From positions 1 through 14,349 of the forward strand of contig JAISLJ010000091.1 in the NCBI GenBank assembly GCA_031290955.1: a stretch of DNA of 14,349 nt, in the 5' to 3' direction. How positions within the stretch are numbered: position 1 is the first letter of the stretch; each line of letters opens with the position of its first letter. The translations under genes and the position numbers were made by a program. Below the pieces are notes generated by a model. The model saw nothing but the letters and a program-made list of their open reading frames with translations. It was not told the DNA's origin and did no database searches. This document shows positions 6,506-12,725 of this stretch, one piece after another. This DNA comes from Zoogloeaceae bacterium (GTDB lineage Bacteria; Pseudomonadota; Gammaproteobacteria; Burkholderiales; Rhodocyclaceae).

Positions 6506-7332
6506 TGGCCCTCGTCAAAGTCAAGCCGACCTCGCCTGGCCGTCGCGCCGTGGTGAAGGTGGTCTCCGAACACCTGCACAAGGGACGCCCCTTTGCCGCG
6601 CTCACTGAAAAGAAGACGAGCAAGGCGGGCCGCAACCATCATGGTCGCATCACCGTGCGCCATCAGGGGGGCGGTCACAAGAAGGCGTACCGGGTGGTCG
6701 ATTTCAAACGCGACAAGGATGGCATTGCCGCCAGGGTGGAACGGATCGAATACGATCCCAATCGTTCCGCCCACATCGCGCTTGTCTGCTATGCGGACGG
6801 TGAACGCCGCTACATCATCGCGCCGCGCGGCCTTGTCGTGGGCCAGCAGATCGTGAGCGGTTCCGAAGCGCCGATCAGGCCGGGCAATACCCTGCCGATC
6901 CGCAACATTCCCGTGGGGACGACGCTGCACTGCGTGGAACTCCTGCCGGGGAAGGGGGCGCAGATCGCGCGTTCCGCCGGGGCCTCCGTGCAGCTTCTGG
7001 CGCGTGAGGGCACCTATGCCCAGGTGCGGCTGCGCTCCGGCGAAATTCGCCGCGTGCATATCGAGTGCCGCGCCACCGTGGGCGAGGTGGGCAATGAAGA
7101 AAACAGCTTGCGGAAGATCGGCAAGGCGGGCGCCAATCGCTGGCGCGGCATCCGTCCCACTGTGCGCGGCGTGGTCATGAATCCGATCGACCACCCGCAC
7201 GGCGGCGGCGAAGGCCGCACGGGCGAAGGCCGTGTGCCGGTGAATCCCTGGGGACAGCCGACCAAGGGCTATCGCACTCGCAACAACAAGCGCACGGACA
7301 AGATGATCGTGCAGCGTCGTCATAAGCGTTAA
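6505..7332 (+). CDS. rplB: 50S ribosomal protein L2
   Basis: L2 supports subunit association and the peptidyl transferase centre. The 275-residue product matches the family length (E. coli 273). It has the RNA-binding core HHGRITVRHQGGGHKKAYR and the highly conserved NPIDHPHGGGEGR near residues 227-239, which includes the His corresponding to E. coli His229. The C-terminus TRNNKRTDKMIVQRR is typical. It begins inside the rplW stop (TAATG), preceded by a purine-rich GGAAGGGGGGAA stretch. Confidence 0.98.
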   Translation: MALVKVKPTSPGRRAVVKVVSEHLHKGRPFAALTEKKTSKAGRNHHGRITVRHQGGGHKKAYRVVDFKRDKDGIAARVERIEYDPNRSAHIALVCYADGERRYIIAPRGLVVGQQIVSGSEAPIRPGNTLPIRNIPVGTTLHCVELLPGKGAQIARSAGASVQLLAREGTYAQVRLRSGEIRRVHIECRATVGEVGNEENSLRKIGKAGANRWRGIRPTVRGVVMNPIDHPHGGGEGRTGEGRVPVNPWGQPTKGYRTRNNKRTDKMIVQRRHKR

Positions 7333-7345
7333 GGGGTAAGGGAAT

Positions 7346-7621
7346 ATGGGACGTTCCATCAAAAAGGGCCCGTTTGTCGATGCCCATTTGCTGAAGAAAG
7401 TCGAGACTGCCCAGAGCAGCAGGGACAAGCGGCCGATCAAGACTTGGTCGCGTCGTTCCACGGTGCTGCCGGATTTCGTGGGACTCACGATTGCCGTCCA
7501 TAACGGCAAGCAGCACATCCCGGTCTATATCACCGAGAACATGGTGGGGCACAAGCTGGGCGAATTCTCGCTCACCCGCACGTTCAAGGGACACACCGCC
7601 GGCAAAAAGGCGAAGAAATAA
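7346..7621 (+). CDS. rpsS: 30S ribosomal protein S19
   Basis: S19 lies in the head of the small subunit and contacts the large subunit and the A-site tRNA. The 91-residue product starts MGRSIKKGPFVDAHLLKKVE and contains STVLPDFVGLTIAVHNGKQH, characteristic of S19, with the usual length (E. coli 92). A purine-rich AAGGGGTAAGGGA at 7331-7343 precedes the ATG. The rplV Shine-Dalgarno overlaps its stop codon. Confidence 0.98.
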   Translation: MGRSIKKGPFVDAHLLKKVETAQSSRDKRPIKTWSRRSTVLPDFVGLTIAVHNGKQHIPVYITENMVGHKLGEFSLTRTFKGHTAGKKAKK

Positions 7622-7630
7622 GGAGGCCGC

Positions 7631-7960
7631 ATGAAAACAACTGCAACATTGCGTGGCGTTCGCCTTTCCGCACAAAAGGGGCGGCTCATTGCCGACCTGG
7701 TGCGGGGCAAACCGATCGAGAAGGCGCTCGACATCCTCACTTTCTCGCCGCAAAAAGGGGCGGGGATCATCCGGAAGGTGCTGCTCTCCGCAATAGCGAA
7801 TGCCGAAAACAACGACGGCGCGGATATTGACGAGCTGAAGGTCAAGACCATCCATGTCGAGAAGGGCGCGGTTCTGAAGCGGTCCATCGCGCGGGCAAAG
7901 GGCCGCGGCAACCGCATCTCCAAGCCGACCTGCCATATTTACGTGGCTGTCGGGGACTGA
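7631..7960 (+). CDS. rplV: 50S ribosomal protein L22
   Basis: L22 lines the exit tunnel opposite L4; changes in its beta hairpin are a known route to macrolide resistance. The 109-residue product has RLSAQKGRLIADLVRGKPIE, the family signature AIANAENNDGADIDELKVK and the hairpin KRSIARAKGRGNRISK (residues about 82-98), with no deletion or duplication visible in the hairpin. AAGGAGG at 7620-7626 gives a strong ribosome binding site four bases before the ATG. rpsC follows after 13 bases. Confidence 0.97.
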   Translation: MKTTATLRGVRLSAQKGRLIADLVRGKPIEKALDILTFSPQKGAGIIRKVLLSAIANAENNDGADIDELKVKTIHVEKGAVLKRSIARAKGRGNRISKPTCHIYVAVGD

Positions 7961-7973
7961 AGGGAAAAACGTC

Positions 7974-8777
7974 ATGGGACAGAAAATTCATCCGACAGGA
8001 TTCCGCCTTTGCGTCACGCGCAACTGGAATTCCCGCTGGTTTGCCAACTCCAGGGATTTCCCCGGCATGCTCGCGCAAGATATCATGGTGCGCGAATACC
8101 TGCGGAGAAAACTGAAGAATGCGTCCGTGGGGCGCGTCCTGATCGAGCGTCCGGCCAAGAATGCTCGCATCACCGTGTATTCCGCCCGTCCGGGCGTGGT
8201 GATCGGCAAGAAGGGCGAGGACATCGAAATCCTGCGTACCGATCTGCAACGCATCATGGGTGTGCCCGTGCATGTGTCGATCGAGGAGATCCGGAAGCCG
8301 GAAACCAATGCGCAACTGATCGCCGATTCCATCGCCCAGCAACTGGAAAAGCGCATCACCTTTCGCCGCGCCATGAAGCGCGCCATGCAGAACGCGATGC
8401 GTCTGGGCGCCCAGGGCATCAAGGTCATGAGTTCCGGTCGCCTGAACAATGCGGAAATCGCTCGCACGGAATGGTATCGGGAAGGTCGCGTGCCGCTGCA
8501 TACCCTGCGGGCCGACATCGACTACGCTACTTCGACCGCCGAAACCACCTTCGGTGCAATTGGCATCAAGGTATGGGTGTACAAGGGTGATTTCCTCGCC
8601 CGCGGGGAACAGCCCGAGGCGGAAGCGCCTTCGGAAGAGAAGGAAAAACGTCATTCGCGCCGGGGCCGTCCCGAGGGCGATAAGTCTGACAAACCCGCCG
8701 CCCGCACGCCGCGCGGCGACAAACGAAGCGATGGCGAGGCGCGGCCCGCCAAGCGCGTGAGAAAGGCAGGTGCCTGA
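7974..8777 (+). CDS. rpsC: 30S ribosomal protein S3 with a long charged C-terminal tail
   Basis: S3 forms part of the mRNA entry tunnel and the ribosome's mRNA helicase. It begins MGQKIHPTGFRLCVTRNWNS, has the KH-domain motif RPGVVIGKKGEDIEI (residues about 64-78) and the C-domain sequence EWYREGRVPLHTLRADIDYA. At 267 residues it is about 34 longer than E. coli S3 (233). The extra part (from about residue 212) is a low-complexity tail rich in Glu, Lys, Arg, Asp and Pro, such as EEKEKRHSRRGRPEGDKSDK; longer S3 tails are known in related bacteria. AGGGA at 7961-7965 is the ribosome binding site. The stop overlaps the rplP start as TGATG. Confidence 0.97.
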   Translation: MGQKIHPTGFRLCVTRNWNSRWFANSRDFPGMLAQDIMVREYLRRKLKNASVGRVLIERPAKNARITVYSARPGVVIGKKGEDIEILRTDLQRIMGVPVHVSIEEIRKPETNAQLIADSIAQQLEKRITFRRAMKRAMQNAMRLGAQGIKVMSSGRLNNAEIARTEWYREGRVPLHTLRADIDYATSTAETTFGAIGIKVWVYKGDFLARGEQPEAEAPSEEKEKRHSRRGRPEGDKSDKPAARTPRGDKRSDGEARPAKRVRKAGA

Positions 8778-9190
8778 TGCTGCAACCGAATCGACGCAAA
8801 TACCGGAAGGAACACAAGGGACGCAACGAGGGTCTGGCGACCCGCGGCGCAACGGTGGCCTTCGGGGAGTGGGGCCTGAAAGCCACCGGGCGTGGTCGCC
8901 TGACCGCCCGCCAGATTGAGGCCGCCCGGCGTGCCATGACCCGGCATATCAAGCGTGGCGGTCGGATCTGGATTCGCGTCTTCCCGGACAAGCCCATTTC
9001 CAAGAAACCCGCCGAAGTCCGGATGGGGAACGGCAAGGGCAATCCCGAATACTGGGTGGCTGAAATCCAGCCGGGCAAGGTTCTCTATGAAATGGATGGA
9101 GTAAGCGAGGAGCTGGCGCGCGAGGCGTTCCGGCTGGCATCAGCCAAGTTGCCGCTTGCGACCATCTTCGTGACCCGACATGTGGTGTGA
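8777..9190 (+). CDS. rplP: 50S ribosomal protein L16
   Basis: L16 organises the A-site and P-site region of the large subunit. The 137-residue product (E. coli 136) starts MLQPNRRKYRKEHKGRNEGL and has the signatures RIWIRVFPDKPISKKPAEVR and YWVAEIQPGKVLYEMDGV. The loop with the arginine hydroxylated in E. coli (VRMGNGKGN; Arg81) is conserved. Its ATG overlaps the rpsC stop, and rpmC starts two bases after its TGA, so the three genes are probably translationally coupled. Confidence 0.98.
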   Translation: MLQPNRRKYRKEHKGRNEGLATRGATVAFGEWGLKATGRGRLTARQIEAARRAMTRHIKRGGRIWIRVFPDKPISKKPAEVRMGNGKGNPEYWVAEIQPGKVLYEMDGVSEELAREAFRLASAKLPLATIFVTRHVV

Positions 9191-9192
9191 CC

Positions 9193-9387
9193 ATGAAAGC
9201 AATTGAATTGAGAAAAAAGACGCTGGATGAACTGAAGGCCGAGCTTCTGGAACTTCTGAAGGCCCAGTTCAGCCTGCGCATGCAGTTTGCCACGCAGCAA
9301 CTTTCCAACACGAGCCAATTGGGCAAGGTGCGCCGCGACATTGCCCGTGTGCGTACCCTCATCCGTGAAAAGGCGGTGCAATCATGA
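9193..9387 (+). CDS. rpmC: 50S ribosomal protein L29
   Basis: L29 is a small helical-hairpin protein next to L23 at the tunnel exit. The 64-residue product begins MKAIELRKKTLDELKAELLE and contains QFSLRMQFATQQL and KVRRDIARVRTLI, matching the family pattern and length (E. coli 63). I use the ATG at 9193, two bases after the rplP stop; a GTG at 9187 in frame would overlap rplP and lacks family support. No strong Shine-Dalgarno is visible, which fits coupling to rplP. The stop overlaps the rpsQ start as ATGA. Confidence 0.96.
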   Translation: MKAIELRKKTLDELKAELLELLKAQFSLRMQFATQQLSNTSQLGKVRRDIARVRTLIREKAVQS

Positions 9388-9680
9388 CAGAGCCTCAAAC
9401 CAAGGCGGCGGAACAACCTCAAGCGCAAACCAACGGTCGCACCCTGGTGGGGCGCGTGGTCAGCGACAAAATGGACAAGACGGTGACGGTGCTGGTCGAA
9501 CGTCGGGTGAAGCATCCGGTCTACGGCAAGATCATCACCAGGTCCAAGAAGTACCACGCCCATGACGAGCAAAACGAGTTTGCTGAAGGCGACACGGTCG
9601 AAATCACCGAAACCCGTCCTCTCTCCCGCACCAAGACCTGGCGGGTGACAAAGCTCATCGAAAAGGCCATCCGCGTCTGA
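9384..9680 (+). CDS. rpsQ: 30S ribosomal protein S17, last gene of the operon
   Basis: S17 is a primary 16S rRNA-binding protein with an OB fold. The 98-residue product carries an N-terminal extension of about 15 residues rich in Gln, Ala and Thr before the conserved core RTLVGRVVSDKMDKTVTVLV and KKYHAHDEQNEFAEGDTVEI; E. coli S17 has 84. It starts inside the rpmC stop (ATGA). A strong terminator follows 26 bases after its stop, so the usual continuation into rplN and the spc operon does not occur here. Confidence 0.97.
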   Translation: MTEPQTKAAEQPQAQTNGRTLVGRVVSDKMDKTVTVLVERRVKHPVYGKIITRSKKYHAHDEQNEFAEGDTVEITETRPLSRTKTWRVTKLIEKAIRV

Positions 9681-9706
9681 CCTTCCTTCAGACCATGCAA
9701 CGCACA

Positions 9707-9734
9707 GAAAAGCCGACGAATTCGTCGGCTTTTC
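9707..9734. terminator. Bidirectional intrinsic terminator, 28-base perfect palindrome
   Basis: The half-site GAAAAGCCGACGAA (9707-9720) is followed directly by its exact complement TTCGTCGGCTTTTC (9721-9734). The GC-rich stem is flanked by A residues on one side and T residues on the other, so it works as an intrinsic terminator on both strands. It lies between convergent rpsQ and res and can end both transcripts. Confidence 0.9.
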
Positions 9735-9743
9735 GTCTTGGCA

Positions 9744-9784
9744 GACAGCAATTGCGCCCTTCGGGCGACAATAATTCTGCTGTC
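9744..9784. repeat. Nested inverted repeat at the 3' end of res
   Basis: An outer pair, GACAGCA (9744-9750) and TGCTGTC (9778-9784), encloses an inner hairpin CGCCC-TTC-GGGCG (9755-9767). It starts ten bases beyond the terminator palindrome and ends four bases before the res stop codon. It may be a second terminator element or a 3'-protecting structure for the res transcript. It lacks a clear T run of its own. Confidence 0.6.
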
Positions 9785-9788
9785 GCAA

Positions 9789-12725
9789 TCAGCCAGAGAG
9801 CAAATCGCCCTGCCGTTCCCTTCCGGCGCTGGCGCGCACACGGGCGTAATCCAGCAGTTCCGCGAGGCTCGCCTGCTTTTCTCGCCAGTTGTAGAACACC
9901 GCTTCAGCGAGCAGCACATAGTGCCATTCTTCTTTCCGGTGCGTTTCCGGCAGGTGGTTGATGCGCTCGCACCAGGTTTGCGCGGCTTTCAGTTTGCGTT
10001 GCACATTGGGGGCGTTGACCTGTTCTGTCGCCTTGGTTTCCACCAGATACACCACGCCCTCCCGGCTGCGCGCCAGGAAATCGGGCGAATAAAACGCAGA
10101 GAGGCCATCCGCCTTGACGTAGCGCAGGCGGATAAAATCGTGCCGCGTTTCGCTCACCTTGCAAAAGGCCGCAATGCTGGCGTCTTTTTCTGCCCATTCG
10201 ATGAAAGCCTTTTCCAGGCCGCCGTTTCTGGCGGGATAGGCGAGGCGTTCATAAACGCACTTTTCCACGGGCAACGAGCAGCTTTCACGCATGGGCAGGC
10301 GGGAAATTTCCGAGAGTCGGCGATAGCGCACTTCGGTTTCGCCTTCCGTCTGCCATGTTTCGCTTTTTACGAGGGCGTCGGAAAAGACCTTGACGATATG
10401 CTCAAGCACATCCTTTAGCAGCAGCAAGCGCCAGTTTTCATCGGCCACTGGCTCGAATTCTGGGCCAAACAGCGTTTCACGGATGTAATCATCCAATCCG
10501 CCCGCCAATTCGTGCATGCTCGTTTGCAGATACGGATTGGCAAGATGCGCCGCCGTCTTGTTGCCTTTCGGCAAGGGGGAGGAAAGCGCCTGGGCAATGC
10601 GGCGGGTCAAGCGCGTCAAGAAATCGTTATAGCCGGAAACACGCATGATGACGCCATCGACGCGATAATCGCCAAACAAGGTTCCGGCCTGCAAATCCTG
10701 CGAAATAAACATATCGCCCTTGCCCAGCTGGTTTTTCAATTCGTCCCGCGACATTCCCTTGAAAGGCGGCAGGTTTTCCGGTTGCAAGCCCTGATGGCGC
10801 AGGTTTTCTTCCGCTTCGCAGAGGATGAAGGGAATGGCGAAATCGTAATCCGCGAAATTCTCGCGCAATCCCACGGAAATCAGGTCGCCAACAGAATTGC
10901 CGGGCGGTTCTTCCGTTTCTCCAGTCACGCCCGCCAGTCCTGCCCGCATCAATTCATCGTAAAAGGACTGGAAGGCCGGATGTTCGATGATGGAAAGCAC
11001 GTCAATCAGATTGCCCGGCTCTTCTCCTTTTTGGATGCGGACGCGGTTTTCCTGCTTGCTTTCCTCGAATTCCGCTTCGCGCCACATCAGGCGCAAGCCC
11101 CGACCAATGGTTTGTTCGAGCAGGATTTGCGCCTGTGAGGAACGCAGCGGCACAATGACGCAGATATTATTCACGTCAAAGCCTTCGCGCAGCATCAAAA
11201 CGCTGATGATGACGCGAGGCTGGGCGCGACGGTCCACATCAAAGAGTTTTTCGCGCAATTCTCCCCATTCCCTTTCACCCAATTCCGCTTTTCTGCCGGA
11301 ATCCACGGAAAGAATTTCGTCTTCGGATAAGCCAAAATCCTCCCGAAAAGATTTGACCACCAGCGGCGCGACCGTTGTGTCTTCGCACACGACCAGCATT
11401 TTCGGATGGCGGTTTGGGTCGATGCGCGCAAAATCGGCTTCCAGGCGTTTCAGCTTGGTGAATCCCGCCCGCAGCATGACAAGCTGCCCTTCGGAGAGGG
11501 TCGGATTGCCATTCTCGTCGCGCTCGGCCTTGAATTCCAGCGATTCCAGCGGCACAGCGCCCAATTCCCGGCGTTTATCCAGAACCAGCGATTTGACCAA
11601 TCCGGCGCGCATGGCGGCCTGCAAATCGAAATCGACAATGATGTGCGGAAAATACGCCTTGCGTTTTTTCTTGCCGCTGCCCAGGTCGTTATACGGCGTC
11701 GCTGAAAAATCCACCTGCGTGAAACGGCGGCCTTTGTTGGCGGCGATGCGGAAAAGGCTTTTTTGCCATTCCACTTCCGTAATTTCGCCTTCCTTTTTCA
11801 CGCTGTGGATATGGTGCGCCTCGTCATTGAAGGTCAACAAATCGGGCAGGTCGCGCAAATAATCCAGCACATTGCCGCGTATATATCGCCGATCCAGCGT
11901 ATCGAGCGCGTTGCCCGCGCTTTTTCCCGGCGCGAGCGGCAAGGCTTCGGCAATCACGCGCTCCGGCGGCAGGCACACGCCCGGCGTTTCCATTTCCGTG
12001 CTGGATTCTGCGTTTTCCGCGTTTTCTCCTTCCGCCAGCAAATGCCAGTTGGTAATTGCCAACAAGCCATTGCCGGTCGTCTTGCGGCCAATTTCTTCCT
12101 TGGCGCAGACATTGCCCCGCACAAAGCCGAATACCGTTTCACGCGCTCCGGCGGGAATGAAGAGTTCCGCGTAACGCGCCACGTCCGAAGTCGCAAAATC
12201 GCGTCCGCCCGCGGAAAGTTTGCCGCAAAAGGCATCCAGCAGGCGGTCGTAGACAATCAGGCCGGGCGCGACAATCAAGAAATTGCGGGTAAAACGCGGG
12301 TCTGGCGCGCCGGTTTCCCGTGCCGCGTTGGCGTTCAAAAGCTGCCAGATCATGAGCGCCTGCAAGACCCAGGTCTTGCCCGTGCCGGTCGCCATCTTCA
12401 GGCAATATTTCGGGTGATCCTGATGCTTTCCGGCAAGCACATTTCCTTGCAACAACGCCTCCGGCGCGATTTGCGCGTATAAATCCTGGAGAGAGGCCGC
12501 GCCCAATACTTCATGCGCCACGATGGTATGCAAAATGGCCGCCTTTTGTCCCGCGTGAAAATTGAAGGGGCGGGTTTGGCAAATCTCGTCGAGAAACCAC
12601 CAGCGCAGCAATTCGGCGGTAATGGTCGTCACAAGCTCATAAAGATCGGCGCTGCCGTCTTCAAGTCCCTTGGCAAGCAGTTTTGTTTTGCCGGTCAGGG
12701 CGCGGGCGAGCGGCAGGGGATTCAT
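9789..12725 (-). CDS. res: Type III restriction enzyme, Res subunit (helicase-nuclease)
   Basis: Res is the ATP-dependent DNA-translocating and cleaving subunit that acts with Mod on unmodified sites. The 978-residue product has the superfamily 2 motifs in order: Walker A MATGTGKT (111-118), DEAH (301-304), FSATPYN (340-346) and QTIGRGLRLM (538-547). The C-terminal PD-(D/E)XK nuclease is visible as SPDF (880-883) and YLVETKA (893-899), giving Asp882, Glu896 and Lys898. All these residues are present, so the enzyme appears intact. The ATG overlaps the mod stop (ATGA), showing translational coupling. No restriction specificity can be read from this subunit. The gene converges on rpsQ, with about 108 bases between their ends. 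Confidence 0.93.
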   Translation of the reverse strand: MNPLPLARALTGKTKLLAKGLEDGSADLYELVTTITAELLRWWFLDEICQTRPFNFHAGQKAAILHTIVAHEVLGAASLQDLYAQIAPEALLQGNVLAGKHQDHPKYCLKMATGTGKTWVLQALMIWQLLNANAARETGAPDPRFTRNFLIVAPGLIVYDRLLDAFCGKLSAGGRDFATSDVARYAELFIPAGARETVFGFVRGNVCAKEEIGRKTTGNGLLAITNWHLLAEGENAENAESSTEMETPGVCLPPERVIAEALPLAPGKSAGNALDTLDRRYIRGNVLDYLRDLPDLLTFNDEAHHIHSVKKEGEITEVEWQKSLFRIAANKGRRFTQVDFSATPYNDLGSGKKKRKAYFPHIIVDFDLQAAMRAGLVKSLVLDKRRELGAVPLESLEFKAERDENGNPTLSEGQLVMLRAGFTKLKRLEADFARIDPNRHPKMLVVCEDTTVAPLVVKSFREDFGLSEDEILSVDSGRKAELGEREWGELREKLFDVDRRAQPRVIISVLMLREGFDVNNICVIVPLRSSQAQILLEQTIGRGLRLMWREAEFEESKQENRVRIQKGEEPGNLIDVLSIIEHPAFQSFYDELMRAGLAGVTGETEEPPGNSVGDLISVGLRENFADYDFAIPFILCEAEENLRHQGLQPENLPPFKGMSRDELKNQLGKGDMFISQDLQAGTLFGDYRVDGVIMRVSGYNDFLTRLTRRIAQALSSPLPKGNKTAAHLANPYLQTSMHELAGGLDDYIRETLFGPEFEPVADENWRLLLLKDVLEHIVKVFSDALVKSETWQTEGETEVRYRRLSEISRLPMRESCSLPVEKCVYERLAYPARNGGLEKAFIEWAEKDASIAAFCKVSETRHDFIRLRYVKADGLSAFYSPDFLARSREGVVYLVETKATEQVNAPNVQRKLKAAQTWCERINHLPETHRKEEWHYVLLAEAVFYNWREKQASLAELLDYARVRASAGRERQGDLLSG

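Noticed and set aside
6469..7518. A 349-residue minus-strand open frame opposite rplB and rpsS
   Set aside because: It is a mirror frame of highly conserved ribosomal genes and shows no independent motif.
9738..10418. A 226-residue plus-strand open frame after rpsQ
   Set aside because: It lies beyond the terminator and opposite the nuclease domain of res; no ribosome binding site or domain is seen.
11990..12030. Short repeated Glu/Asn-Ala coding (ENAENAE) in res, considered as a phase-variation repeat
   Set aside because: Only about two imperfect units are present, too few for slipped-strand switching, and the frame is intact.
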